A stretch of 64,000 nt of DNA from Nectonema munidae (lineage: Eukaryota; Nematomorpha; Nectonematoida; Nectonematidae), in NCBI GenBank assembly GCA_030549495.1, contig JAUIRK010000097.1, forward strand, positions 1,211,001 to 1,275,000, given 5' to 3'. Each line of letters opens with the position of its first letter. The stretch's first letter is position 1. Under the pieces are notes generated by a model. That model searched no databases, was not told where the DNA came from, and saw only the letters and a list, made by a program, of their open reading frames with translations. The position numbers and the translations under genes are program-made. Below are positions 1 to 12,025 of this stretch, piece after piece.

Positions 1-1130
1 CATTTATTTAATTTAAGTTTTAATTTTGCTTTTTTCATTGATCAGTTGTATGCTTTCGATTGAAGTGACAAAAAAGTTTTTTAATTTGTTGCTCTCTTCG
101 ATCTTAAAATAGAAAAAATTATTTGTAAATGATAATAAAAAATTAGCGAAATATTACCTTTTATAACTGGTTTGACAGGGTTTAGATGCAAGTTTTTTGG
201 TTTTTACTGTTAATTCACCATCTTTTGAAATAACAAAGTTTTTAAAAAAACAAGTTTTTGTTTGATTCTATTACTTTTTTGAAAACTTCTTCTTTCTTTT
301 GTTCATCATATTCATTCCAAAAAAAATTGAAATCAAAAACTTTTTTGCTTCATCTAATTGATAGTTACCCATACCATGTATCGATTCTTTGATCATTTTT
401 TCTTCAAAAATTACTTATTTAAAGATATTTAATTTTAATTATTTAAAGATTCTGATAGATTATTTTTCCAATTAGATTGTATGAAAGGAAAAAGGGATCT
501 AGGAACAAACATAAACTTCTCAACCGTTGGTAAGAGTTTTTTTGACAAATAAAAATCAAATTTATCTAGGTACCTTGATAAAATCCTTTTTTCTTTCTCA
601 TGATATTCAATATATGATGTTGAATATGCCAGCCCGCAAGGTGCAAACATTATTTCTAAAAATTCATCTATTTCTTTTTTATTCACTCCAAATTTTTTAC
701 TCAAGTTTCTTTTAAATGTCTCGTACAGAGTAATATTTTGGCCTCGCCAAAACAAAAAATAATTGATTTTACCAATCTCTTCATCGGTTCCTATTATAAG
801 ATTTTGTAAACTCTTACATGAAATGTCTGCAAATAAAATTTGCCTTAAATAAGAGAAACTCGCAAAAAGTTTTAAAAGTCGAGTCCAAATGTAAAAAAAC
901 TGGCCCGGAGAAGACCGTGTTTTTTTTTACTTTTTTTTGAAAGAATGATTTTATCACGAAACACAGTAGTAGTTACAAAACAAGAACTTAGGTTATAAGT
1001 CTTATCAACTCCCATAATACAGCATACGTTTTTTTGATATAAAATACAAGATTTCATATGCATCATTTGCTTTTCTGTGTAACAAATAATTGTGGAAGAT
1101 TTATTCCCAACTTGAGACACTCATTTTATA
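1..1130 (-). pseudogene. Degraded MULE-like transposase fragment
   Basis: Two minus-strand reading pieces (872-1120 and 435-755) read in the order of a known Mutator-like transposase type. The first has MGVDKTYNLSSCFVTTTVF, resembling the family signature 'hGxDxTFNLxxxFVT'. The bridge between them carries IGTDEE, resembling the second conserved acidic motif. The second piece continues with a helical stretch (ETFKRNLSKKFGV...) like the region after the LCxRHLKENhKR motif. Weaker similarity seems to run on to the window start. The pieces lie in different frames with stops between, so this is a dead copy, and its 3' end is cut by the window. The assignment rests on recalled family motifs. Confidence 0.5.
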
Positions 1131-2652
1131 TATAAATGATCTTTTGAAGATAGAGATAACAGTTCATGGCAAATTATATTTCACATGATATATAATTTAA
1201 TATAAATAAAAATTAGGGAAGGGAGAGTTACGCATATTTGTTTTTTAATTTTTCAACTACATGGTCTTTTTTCTGTAAATTACATAAAATATATGCCTTG
1301 ATGACTAAAGCTTCTTTAATTTTTTCTATTTTTTTTCTAAAACTTAACAGAATTTACTTTAAATATTTTATTTTTTTTTAGATGAGCGATATTGCAAAAC
1401 AGGTAGATGTTCATATCATTTAAAAAATCGTTGACTAATATGAGGACAAGTACACACAATATGCCTTTTTTTCAAGGTAGTATATAATATAGACCCTAAG
1501 TTATAAGGTTAACTATAGATAACGCCAAAATTTTGATGAAAAATTTTAATTTTTGATTTTGATAGACAGTTAACTTATATTGCACAAAATTTGAAGGGAT
1601 ATGCTTTTGCAAATTTTGTACAATTAAATTTTTAGTATATATTCCCTAAAAATAGTTGAAGATCATGAAATATTGAAAAAAGATATTAAACGTATAAATT
1701 CTAGTTTTTTAGGTATAGTAAGTTTTAAAAATTATATAAACACGAATAAAACTCAAATTCTTAAACTCGAGTATGAACCTGAATTCTTATTTTATTTGTT
1801 TCATGCGTTATAAAACAAATCATGTTTTACGAATGGGCACTAAAAAGCTGCCTGAATAAGTTGAATTTAAAGATAAAAAGAAAATTAAAATTTTTCATTT
1901 ATAAATATTTTATTATAATGTAGACATTTAAAAGACAAAAAAATAAATTATTTATATATTCAATAAACTTGTTGTAACAAAGGATATAAAAGAATTGCAG
2001 AAATAAATTAAACAAAAATGTTATTAAATAGTCATTACAATTTATCAAAGGGATAAAATATCCTCGATAAAAATATTTAAATAAAAGAGAGAAGGTAAAA
2101 GAAATTTCACACATTTCATCGTTATTCTATAACTAGAGATGGCTTAATTCCGTGTCAATAAATCATGATTATTGAGTGATGTGTATATTTGATTGTTGCA
2201 TGTTCAATACGACTTCGGCGTGCTGGCGTTGGTTCGTGGAGAGTTGGTTTCCTGAATTCGGAGAAGAAGCGTGAGCGAATGAAGAAGTCTGGTACTCTGC
2301 TGGCGTATGGCAACTTTCAGGAGGAGCGACTGATTTCAAATATAAACGAAGGCAATGACAATTAAAAATTATGGCGTTTCACGCATGTATTAAAAATTAC
2401 ATTATAAAAAAAGTAGTATTTTGGTACGAGTTGATCGACCAGAATTATTCAGCACCCACTAAAAGAAAAATATACTAATTCCATTTGGGGAGGAGGGGCT
2501 TACATTCTTTGCACTACTACTAATGGGTTAATACAAAGTCTAGAAAGCTAATTTTGTTAGGTATACGTTTCATAGAATAATTATACTTGAATTCTGCATA
2601 AAGAAATTTGCTACATTAAAATACACAAAGCTCTTTTGGCCAACGTGATATA
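1131..2652. other. AT-rich spacer with one GC-rich island
   Basis: Mostly low-complexity AT. Positions 1479-1620 hold a copy of a dispersed repeat (separate entry). Positions 2170-2340 stand out as GC-rich and open in frames on both strands. On the minus strand an acceptor-like AG precedes about 55 open codons rich in S, P, N and Q, ending in a stop near 2170. It could be a terminal exon, but no family is recognised and the plus strand is equally open. Confidence 0.3.
1479..1620 (+). repeat. Dispersed repeat A, copy 1
   Basis: Shares the order 'ATATAGA..C.AAGTTATAA', 'TTTTGATGAAAA' and 'TTTTGATTTTGATAGACAG' with copies near 32.63 kb and 44.08 kb. The three are diverged and no ends or target duplications could be defined. 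Confidence 0.4.
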
Positions 2653-2890
2653 CAGTGAGACGCACAAGTATTGGATACATAAGGAAATTAATGAACTTTT
2701 ACGCAGGTCAATTTGACAATTTTTGCATTAATCAGAGACTAGTCATGAATCTTTGCTCTGTTTTCTATCCTTTATTAATAAAATGAATGAGTATACAACG
2801 TTTAAACGTTCACGTTTTGTTTATACAAATACAGTATAATAATAATTACACAAATATTCTCAATGTGTCCAATAATTTTGCGTCTCATTG
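2653..2890. mobile_element. Tc1/mariner-type MITE (238 bp)
   Basis: Inverted termini begin CAGTGAGACGCACAAGTATT on the left and, read on the other strand, CAATGAGACGCAAAATTATT on the right. Both continue with GGAYACAT. The element is flanked by TA on each side (2651-2652 and 2891-2892), as expected of Tc1/mariner insertions. There is no coding capacity, so it would depend on a transposase elsewhere. Confidence 0.75.
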
Positions 2891-2892
2891 TA

Positions 2893-3546
2893 TATGCAAG
2901 TGGTATTTGAATTGAAATATAAAAACATTTGTTTCACTTCTAAATTAATAATTAAATCTAAAAATATCAATTAAAATTTTAAATTATAATTTCATAATGT
3001 TTAATTAGAATACAAAATAAAGGAAGTCTTCGACCTAAAAAATAAATGACAGATATGATTATACATGAATATGTTGGTATAGCCATAGTAATGAATTATC
3101 AAAATAAAAAGATTTTACTGTATAATTTTTTTCTGTGATTAATATATTTGCTAAGCACTATCATATTGTATAATGTAGAGGAAAAATGTTGCTGAGATAT
3201 CATCAATGAAAGTTAAAAGACAAGAAAAGGGTAAAACTCTTATTCAAATAAATTCTTTCATAATAAATTTTCAAACATTCTGGGTTCTTCGGATCAAGCC
3301 TACCGTTCGTTATAAGAAAAGAAAAGAAAGTACGGATATATCTTACTTCCTCATTCTTTGCTCCTTGTTTTTCTTACTTGTAACGGTAGGCTTGTTGTCA
3401 AAAAGACAAAAGTGGACGAAAATTTATTATTAGTTTTATATTAGTTTTACCCATTCTACATTTTGTAAAATTGTCAATATGACTGTTTTTATCATCTGCT
3501 TAATCCACTTTTAAATATAATGAGATTGCTTGGTTAATACGTCGTG
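2893..3546. other. AT-rich spacer, nothing recognised
   Basis: Low-complexity AT-rich sequence downstream of the minus-strand exon at 3547. A 75-codon plus-strand frame at 3206-3433 has no recognisable motif and is not called. Confidence 0.3.
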
Positions 3547-3758
3547 TTAAAACCCCAAAGATCGATTAAGAGTACTTTGTGAAGGAATTGAACTATCGAC
3601 TTCACTGGGATCGATAGCTTGTATTTGAGAATTTGTAGGATTCTGATTTACCACAGTGTTTTCATTATTTTGATTAATAAAAGCGTAGGCGGGTGGCCCA
3701 TTTTTGAATATTTCTTCATATTTTGGTGGATTAGAGGATGAGAAATCACATTGATCTT
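3547..3758 (-). CDS. Terminal exon of unknown PPxY-motif protein
   Basis: On the minus strand a pyrimidine-rich tract ending in TTTTCTCTAG (AG at 3759-3760) precedes about 70 open codons ending in TAA at 3547-3549. The peptide contains NPPKYEEIF and GPPAYAF, two closely spaced PPxY-type motifs that usually bind WW domains of Nedd4-family ligases. An Asn/Gln/Ser-rich tail follows. The exon starts in the phase needed to join the candidate exon at 4116-4250: one carried base plus AA makes a lysine codon. Such tails are common in small membrane adaptors (Shisa- or Commissureless-like proteins), but no diagnostic domain is visible and the family is not recognised. Confidence 0.4.
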
Positions 3759-3844
3759 CTAGAGAAAATAAATTTAAGAAAATATATGAAGAGTAACTAA
3801 AAATTAAAAAAATTTCCCTACACATAACTCCCTATAAAACAAAA

Positions 3845-3872
3845 AAACTTCCAAGTTAAAACTTGGAAGTTT
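3845..3872. repeat. Short perfect hairpin
   Basis: Arms AAACTTCCAAGTT and AACTTGGAAGTTT are separated by two bases, about 90 bp upstream of the 3547-3758 exon in transcript terms, so inside the putative intron. Confidence 0.6.
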
Positions 3873-4115
3873 CTGATTTTATGAATTAACTTAAATCCAA
3901 AGATGGACATCAAACCGTTAATTAACTTAACTGTGAAAATCATTATCGGACTAATTAACTTTTGATACTTTAATCAACTTTGACAAAAAGTTAATAACGA
4001 AAATAGATAAAATATCCGAAGGTAATTTTCGACAATAGTTTAGAATGCTACACTTTTCAAATTAAAGATCATTTGATAAAATAGAAGAGAATCTTTGAGA
4101 AAAAAAGATGTTTAC

Positions 4116-4250
4116 TAGGGAAAGAGTGGACATCTCTAAAAATGTAGTAAGGGGAGTTGAAAATGTATGATTGAGGAGGAACTTGAGCTCGATTCCCACC
4201 ATCAGGGACGTCTGAAGCAAAAAAGATTCCTTGAGAATTTGAAAAAGGAT
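4116..4250 (-). CDS. Internal exon candidate, same unknown gene
   Basis: On the minus strand TTTATTTTAG (AG at 4251-4252) precedes 135 bp of open frame, followed by a GTAAAC donor at 4115. The peptide starts with PFSNSQGIFF and contains SDVPDGGNRAQVPPQSYIFN. It ends in phase 1 with a single A, matching the phase of the next exon. Joined, the reading continues ...HSFP-K-DQCDF... The intron would be about 360 bp. Composition and frame suggest a real host exon; no domain is recognised. Further upstream exons must exist and were not found with confidence; an open stretch near 4990-5075 is a weak candidate. Confidence 0.4.
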
Positions 4251-4433
4251 CTAAAATAAAATGATGCACAGATGTTATGAAAAATATTTATGTGTAATTA
4301 GTATTATACTGCATTTATACAAATAAAATGTGAATGTTCAAATGTTAAATACGCATTTAGTTTATTAAACGATACGAAACAAAACAAATAATCATAAGTC
4401 CGTGCTTAATGATCGTGATTATTGATTAATGGG

Positions 4434-4576
4434 CGTGAGTAGGGTTGGTTAGATGCTGGATTCGATAACTCAAGGTCTTGGGTTCGATCCCGCATCAAGC
4501 CTGCTTTGCTCATAGTTTGATACAAGCGGTGCAGTTGTGCCTTCTCGATCAAAACACCCCACTGTACCTTTACCTT
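4434..4576 (+). mobile_element. tRNA-derived SINE, copy 1
   Basis: The tRNA-like head carries an A-box-like GGTTGGTTAGATGCTGG and a perfect B-box GGTTCGATCC (4481-4490), followed by a shared tRNA-unrelated body ending GTACCTTTACC. Three more copies lie at 18.25, 50.45 and 52.11 kb. The shared body shows this is a SINE family and not a tRNA gene. Confidence 0.8.
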
Positions 4577-7291
4577 AATGATGCTGTGCGCATTTGAGAA
4601 AGATAGCCCCTCTTGCCTCTCTCTCATTTTTTGATTTGATGGAATGAACGGTTGAGAAAAGTAGAATGCTAACCCTATATTATATATTACGAATGTTTGC
4701 TTGTATGGTTAACATATCAAATATTTTCTCTTACACGAATGCACGGTTTGCGAAAGAATAATCATTTCTAAAATGACTTCAAAGCTGAAATTATTGTTGT
4801 GGTGAAGGCGTTAATGGTAGGATGGAAATGGAGAAAATGAAAAAAAAACAATTTAAAGTCAAAATTCTGCCCACTGTGTGTAGGGTGAGTGCGGGTTGAA
4901 TCTCGATAATTGCAAATTTTGATAATCCCTTTTGAGGGTTTGAACTTCGAATAAAAGAAAGGGCGCAAGCTTATTCTTACAATGCATTCCAGTGTTGATA
5001 TCAAGAAGTGCACATCTATTTCACGACCACATTTTGAAGTACCAGTGCAATTAGATATCTTTTTTGATGCTAACGCATAAAACAACTTTAAGGTGGGGCA
5101 AATTTTACAAACTGACTTTTTTTGTTTTTTTATGTCAAGAACAGATAACTATATCAGAGCCAGTTTTACATATGAGTTTTTAATGCAATTGCCGATCTAG
5201 TTTTTAAAGCCACAACAATGATGGTAGTAAATGTGTATACTGAAACGATTGTTGGTTCGCGGGTTGATTGCATGTTTTATAAAAGTTGGGCTTTGCGAGT
5301 CTATTTTTGAGAACGCACGGTGGGTTATTTGCAGAAAATTGTGCAGTGGAGGATGTGGACAAATTCTAGTATTATATGTATAATAAGGTATACTCGTAGG
5401 TGAAAATACTTCAAATAGGGGCTCTTTGAAAATTTTTTATAAAAACATTTTATCAATGACGATGTTTTTTGTCTTCTGTGTTAAAGCAAGAAATTTTTTT
5501 AAATATTTAAAACAAGCCTATGTGAAAAACCAAAATAAAAAATTTTGAAAGTAAAAACAAATGTCTATTTCTTTTAATAACAAATCGTGGGTAGTGAAAA
5601 ATTGATGAATTAAAAAAAATTAATTCTCATGTTTATATCAAACAATTTAACCGCTTTAGATATCACTAAAATAATAGTTTTTGGATTTTAAAGTTTGTTA
5701 AAGTATGTTCTCCATCAAAAGGGATACGCATCAACTAAGAAAGTGTAATATTTTTTTTATATAATTTCTGAAAACACACTTTTATGTAATATGATATTTT
5801 TCAAAAATGACTACAGTTTTGGAGGTTTTAAAATTATGTCCTTAAAAAATTTCTATAAGACATCTTTGAATTTTTTTTAGATGTGCTAACTGCTAAGTTT
5901 ATATTCGATTTAAATTTATAGAAATATATATATATGCGCATAAATACTGAAATGGGTACTTAAATTTTTATCGAAAACACATTTGTCTTACAAAATTAAA
6001 ACAATATCAGTTTTTCAACAATATTAAATTATATAAAAATGTATTTTCAGAAATTAATTTGAAAAAAAAACATTTTGACACTTTTGATTGACAAAGCGTC
6101 CGTTTTGTTGGGAATAATATTTTAGCAAATTTTTAAACATAAGCACTATTATTTTAGCGATTCTAAAACAACTAAATGATGGTATATTAAATGATTAAGA
6201 AAAATTGTACACTTTTGATTGACAAAGAAAAATCACATTTTATTAATTCTAGGACCCAAAATTTTTTCAGCATCCCGGATTGAATATAAAATCGATTACA
6301 AATTAGAAATAGTTTTAAATTTCGAAAAAATTTTTAGTTTGTATATTTTGGCAAGGGCCCAATGATTTAAAAGCATTAAAAATAGACCGTACATCGTCAT
6401 TCCGCCTTTATTATTAAGTAGGCAAACCTGATTGTTCAGAATAAAAACACCTTAATTATGTGCGTTAACACGTTTAGGACGAGCTTTCGATTACTAATCG
6501 CCTGCTTTCTTTTTCAACGAAATTTTATACATTAAAAACAGTAAAATTTCATTTCTTCGGACATTGGTGTCATACTGCTGCTCAAAGAGTTAATAAATGA
6601 AACGCAAAATGAACGAGGTATGCTAATCATACAGATTTTAAAAAAGACCATTCAACACTCTGCGCTCTAGTTAATACTTCGACCTCAGAATACAATATTA
6701 TTGGTAGGCAATCGTCAACACGTCTTCACTAGTGCCAATCTTTCTATTCCCCTACGAAAGCGTGGCAATTTAGATGTGAATAATTCCTGATATTGCCTGA
6801 AGGGAATAACACTTGGTTTGATTAAAAATTACGACATAATTCCATCGTCTTATATTAGAAAGAGGTGAGATTCAAAACTGGTAATGCAAATGCGAAGAAA
6901 AATATTTCAAGGTTGATCTTTTCCTATATATAGTAGCAAGGAACTCATCACCAAGTTTGCTACAATGTGTAATAATGTACGATAAAAGAGCATCTAAAAC
7001 CTTGAAATTTCCTCATTATGCGTAAAACGAGGAGTGTTGACAAAACTTATGAAAAAAGTGTACTACAAAAATTAATAGAGCATATAAAAAAGGCGCATAT
7101 TTTAGTATGAAATTTTAGACAAATACACTAAACAATAAAAATGGCAAATAGTCAAGGATCTACTTTTGAAGTTTTCATGGCTATCCCCATTACATGGTGT
7201 TTATTAAATGAGTTCATAATAATAACAAGGCAAATTCTTACATAATCTTACGAGTAAAATCAATCAAGGGCAATGGTAGATTTTAATTAGT
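4577..7291. other. Intergenic AT-rich stretch
   Basis: Long AT-rich region with scattered short frames and no recognised gene. The 105-codon minus-strand frame at 4768-5085 includes a cysteine-containing stretch around 4990-5075 bounded by a possible acceptor and a GTAAGA donor. It could be an exon of the upstream unknown gene, but its phase does not match directly, so it is not called. Confidence 0.25.
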
Positions 7292-7299
7292 GTTGTAGT

Positions 7300-7772
7300 C
7301 AGCCTAAATTAATACTTAGGGCCTGGCCCCTCTATCTAAGTTATGGGCCCGACCATTAAAAAATTGAAATTTACAAATTAAAATGAAATAATGAATTAAT
7401 TTTTGACAATGTGCTTATAGGAACAATACAAAGCAAATAAAATCAAAATAAGGAAAAATTATTGATATCATTGACGGTAACGATCAAACTGTTAACTTTG
7501 CTAAGATGGGCCTTCTACCTGTAATAAGAAAGCAAATTTACAATAAAATTCTCTTTGCTATGAGAAACGAAGATAAGAAATATTAACCATGATAAAATCC
7601 AAAAACTTAACAAAGAATAGGACACAAGTAGAGAAAGGAGCTTATAAACACAAAGAGTAGAGTTGTTATAAGCAGCATTTGATGCTTTAATTTCAGAAAA
7701 AGCCAGTAGGTAAGCATGTATATTAGTGCCTCATTTGGCCCCTCCAAATATAAATTTCTGGCTACGTTACTG
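7300..7772. mobile_element. hAT-type non-autonomous element (473 bp)
   Basis: Flanked by an identical 8-bp duplication GTTGTAGT (7292-7299 and 7773-7780). The right terminus, read inward, is CAGTAACGTAGCCAGAAA, very like other hAT MITE ends in this window. The left end starts CAGCC and has drifted. GC-rich GGGCC/GGCCC blocks lie near both ends. There is no coding capacity. Confidence 0.65.
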
Positions 7773-7802
7773 GTTGTAGTGTTTATAATAGAGAGGCGCA
7801 GC

Positions 7803-8326
7803 AAAGAATTAACTCATCTCAACTTTGATACCTACAATTTTCGCACAAATTGTGATTTTTAACAATTTTTTTCCTTTTAGGTTTTTCAGACCTAATTTTT
7901 TATTTTTTCTGTCTCCCAAAGTATGTGTTTTCATTCTCGTTTTACTTACACGAGCCTTCTAGTCAAGGTTATTTTCTCTTCAATATGACATTCATGGTCT
8001 TTCACTCTCTCATCAATATTCTCAAATTTGGTCTTCTTTCTTTTTATATGTTAAGTTAATTTAAGCTTTTTTTACTGTTTCCATCAAGGTAGCGGAGTCT
8101 GAGGAAAAATATCCCACTCAGATTCATAATGCCCACTTCGAATGAGAAACCTGTGTCCTATAAAATAAAAATCATCCGCTTTAAGTTTTAAAAACTCGTT
8201 GAAAAAGACCAGCAGACAATTTGTTTTTAAGCATTAGGTCTGAAGTGCTTAAAAGGAAAAAAATTGTTAAAAATCACAATTTGTGCGAAAATTGTAGGTA
8301 TCAAAGTTGAGATGAGTTAATTCTTT
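7803..8326. mobile_element. Foldback/MITE with ~90-bp inverted ends
   Basis: The left arm starts AAAGAATTAACTCATCTC and the right arm is its near-perfect reverse complement over about 90 bp (7803-7895 versus 8235-8326), enclosing about 340 bp. TTAA sits six bases inside each outer end, so the true boundary could be a TTAA duplication (Kolobok- or piggyBac-like). The inverted match also extends past it, so the class is undecided. No ORF is recognised in the loop. Confidence 0.65.
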
Positions 8327-8340
8327 TATAACAAATTGTT

Positions 8341-9350
8341 CAAATTATAGAACAATAAAACTACTAGAACATGATATGAAAATAGTAGAAATAATTTTAT
8401 TGAATAGACTAAAAAAGAGTATTCAAATTAGTAAAATCCAATTCGGTTTTATGCCGGGCAAGAACACAAATGACGCTAAAAGGTTTAAGAATAAACACTA
8501 GCAAAACTAAGTGGATGAAAATTAGCGATTCTTTTAAGGGTACTGAGAACACAGTTTCCAAAATAGATCCATGTGGAGTTTGCGAAAAAAGAGTTAAAAG
8601 AAACTCTATTCTTTGTGTACATTGCAATGAGTGTACATAAAAATGCTCAAACATTAAGGGCAGTTTGATAAATACAACAAATTTTAAGTGTAGGTGCTGT
8701 TTAAGTTTCAACCCAAATACCGATGTAGTATTGGAAGAAAAAGTAGTAGTAGGCGGCGTAGAATTAGAAGAGGTTAAACAATTTTGTTATTTAGGTGAGG
8801 TTTTAGACAAAACAGGTAGTGTAAGTAACTCTGTAGAACATAGAATACAACTAACTTTGAAAAAATTTAAAGCGCCAAGTGGTATCTTATGAAATAGTAT
8901 CTTTTTGTTAAAATTAAGGGGTTTTCTTTATAAAAGTTGCATTAGGTCTAGCCAACGTTAGGCTTTAAAAGAATCTGAGAAAAATAGACTAAACACCACA
9001 GTAGGAATCATGTGTAAATTTAATTTAAAAGATAAAATAAGTAATGAAAAGATCAGAAGTTTATGTGAAGTAAATGAAATAAAATTAGAAATACAAAGGT
9101 TAAGGTGGTTTGGGCATGTAAATAGAAGACCTTTCGGTGATCTAATTAAAGAAGCTTATAAAAATCAAACTTTAGGTAAGAGTAAAGGCAGGCCCAAGAT
9201 GACATGGATAGAAATAGTCAAAAGACATGAGCAAAGGACATTTAGCATTAGGGGACGAACAAAAGCGATGAATGGAGACGCAAAATAATGAGAGATTAAA
9301 TGCCATGGTGGTAAAAACCGGCTAAACCTCAGCGTGCTGGGAACATTGAC
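8341..9350 (+). mobile_element. LINE reverse-transcriptase fragment, internally deleted
   Basis: The first part reads as the RT fingers region with TIKLLEHDMKIVE and then QFGFMPGKNTNDA. The next recognisable block, GLRINTSKTKWM, belongs far downstream, past the YADD-type catalytic motif, so the RT core is deleted. A Cys/His cluster follows (PCGVCEKRV, LCVHCNEC, CRCC). Then comes the C-terminal signature FCYLGEVLD, then VKDK-like LKDKISNEKI, RLRWFGHVNRR and KGRPKMTWIEIV. The order matches an arthropod/mollusc non-LTR retrotransposon family with a zinc-finger insert after the RT. Several frames are used and stops occur. The 3' end is near the TTGATTAAAAATAAAAAAAT tail. Confidence 0.75.
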
Positions 9351-12025
9351 CGTAAAATTGATTAAAAATAAAAAAATACTTTGCGAGACAGAGGAACGTG
9401 AATTATAATGTGAAGAAAAGAGAGTGGTTCGCCATTGATTTCTGATTAAATCGATGTTTTGTCCAATCACTTTGCGTTTATACCAGTACGAGGCACAAGA
9501 ACAAAAGAGCAGAAGTATTATTACAAAAATCCTATTAAAAAATTTGAAATCACAAATGAAAGATTCTAATTGAAGAGATAAAGCTTTCAATAAGTATAAA
9601 AATCAAGCAGCATTTTTCTTTATTATTAAATGTGCATGAATCCACATTGTATGTAAAGGTATATCTATTTGTCTTGACAGACAAGGTAGAAATTTGAAGA
9701 TTATCAGTATTATATTATGATTATTTTGAATGAAAATTTTGATAACATTTTTTCATATCCAAATTTTGGAAGGGAAGGGGAAAATAAATTTTGACAAATG
9801 ATCAAAGGGCTCGTTCGGAGTAAAAAGGTTGAGAACCACTGTGTCAGGTGTCCTTTAAAAAAACTCAAGCAACAATTGAGTTGAGAGATCTTGAATATTC
9901 TCATTTAAACAAATAACTAGTTTAAGTAATATATGCAAATACATAAAACCGAATAATAGTAGGATTTTTATACAAAAAAGTATCTTTATAAAATCAGACA
10001 AATCAAAAAATTGTTCATTTTTTCCGCATCTTGTCATACGCTTTATTTATATATATATATATTATATATATAACTAGACAAGGGAGATAAGAACAAGATT
10101 GCCCCCTGCCCCTACTCTACATCCAATCTTTTAAACGTTTAGAATATCATATAAATCAACGAGTAAGTAAAATATGAACAAATGCTTTCCATATAATTTT
10201 GGCTACTAAAAAGTTTGCATGAAATTTAGTCGGATGCAGCGTTTTCACATCACTTTATTTCATCGATTAGTCTTGAAAGAAAAGTATTATTGAGGAGTTT
10301 GATTAATTCATAGAGAGAGAATCTATATTAGAGCTTTCAGGTACAATGCGCGAGAAAGGATTAAACAATGAAAAAATAGGTTCATTTTTGTAAGCATATA
10401 GAGAGTGTCCCTTCTTTCGTCGATGTCCGAAGTGAAGAGTTGGCGTCAAATTTATTAAGTTTTTAAGTATTTGGAATCGGAGTCGCATTTTTGAAAGCCA
10501 CTATGTCACAGGTGTGTATCATCAATATATATGCATCCGCCAGGTAAAATTCAAATGTGTAGTAGATAGAAAATATCATGTCCATTCTACAACTTTGATC
10601 AGTACGTGCACTTATTTTCCGACTAGTTTTAAAAACTTTCTCACATACAATTTCTCTTAGCACTTACTTTACTTCGAAAATTAGAGAACATAACGAATAC
10701 CAGATAATTCGCGTGGATATATTGGTTAAACGTAGTAAAACAATAATTATATAATAAACTTGCTTTAAAGAAGTTGGAAAAGGATTATTTGTTTAAATAT
10801 GTAAAATTCACTGAAAAAAGAATACTGAAAAAAATACAAAAGTAAAAGTGCTGATCTACATGGAGTTAAACTGATTAAAATTTTTGTTTTTGAAACTTTG
10901 CATCAGGATGATTTCTTAATGGATAAATAATAAACAAAAAGTGTTTTTAAGCAAATGTGCATATCTATGCCTTTTCGAATGACACATTGCTCAGGTTAAT
11001 GTTATCTATTTATTGCTTTTTTAAAATGAGTGGCTTTCCTTCATTGTATTACGCGCTCTGAAGCCGCGATACTAAAAAAAAAAAAAGAACTCAATGACTT
11101 TTATTTTTCAGGAATAAAAAGAAGCACCATAAGAAAAGAGATCAAATCAATTTAGATAGCCAAAGTGTGCATATGAAAAAGCTAAAAATTGAAAATTATA
11201 TGATATTTACTAAATGACTAAGGAATTTTATATTACATTTAGACTTTTAGTATAAATAAAATGTCATTTTACATAAATAACATCTAGTCCTAACATGCTC
11301 TGAAACTCATCAACAAGTGTGTTTAAATATAGTTAATATTTCATATACAAGGTGAGAAAAATTAATATAAAAAAAGGTATTTTAGGCATTACTTCATTTA
11401 ACTCGAATCCTAAAAATTCTAGGGAGTCCAAGTTTTTCCTTTTATTACTTATAATTTTTGGTATGCTTTCAGATAAATATAAACTATATCGGTTTAATCC
11501 TTTGAGGATCAGTGTGATACTGATGCACCAAGAAGAAAATCATCTACCTTAAATATATAGAATTGTATTGTAAAGGTAAAGAAAGAATTTATAATAGGGA
11601 AAAAGAAACTAGTTCAGTCTTAAATAGTTCGGTCCTCAACGGGTAAAAAATTTTTAGTATGTTTAATTTTCTTCATTCCCCTTTTTGTAAATATATTAAA
11701 ATTTTACATGTATAGGTTTGCCGTTCTTATTGATTTATTATCTTTTTGGGATAAAAAAATAAGCAATTAAAAACTTTTTATTTTACTAAAAGAGAAATAA
11801 GTATTTTGAGTCATGAAGCTATCTTAGTACATATATAAGATAAAAAAGTTTATCTCGAGCCATCGAACTCTAAAAAAATTTAAAATGCATCAGACCTCGT
11901 TTATCCGACACTCTTGGTTTCACATATATTCTCGTCAGATTGTGAATTGTCGGATTAACAAAATTTCCGCGAGTGTATGAAATTTATAAAGAATCAATAC
12001 CTCAAACTAAAATAGTATAAAAAAA
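9351..12025. other. AT-rich spacer with repeat fragments
   Basis: No gene recognised. Positions 9821-9840 (rc CAGTGGTTCTCAACC) resemble a single hAT-type terminus. Positions 10040-10072 are a TA microsatellite. Positions 10438-10493 share GTTGGCGT..AAAT and AATCGGAGTCGCA with 27670-27721. Positions 11490-11645 begin and end with facing CCTTTGAGGA / TCCTCAACGGG blocks that could be a decayed TTAA-type MITE. Positions 11890-11960 (CAGACCTCGTTTATCCGACA) resemble a pogo/Tigger-type end. Confidence 0.3.

Noticed and set aside
2170-2340. GC-rich island as terminal coding exon
   Set aside because: Both strands are open and neither peptide is recognised; left as a note in the spacer entry.
4481-4490. 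Perfect tRNA B-box GGTTCGATCC, suggesting a tRNA gene
   Set aside because: The surrounding 140 bp is shared with three other loci and no cloverleaf closes; it is a SINE head.
4768-5085. Minus-strand frame with CTGTSKCGREID and a GTAAGA donor
   Set aside because: Could be an exon of the 3.5-4.3 kb gene, but its end phase does not fit the next exon and no family match is known.
9821-9840. TTGAGAACCACTG as the end of a hAT MITE
   Set aside because: Resembles hAT ends, but no partner end or target duplication was found nearby.
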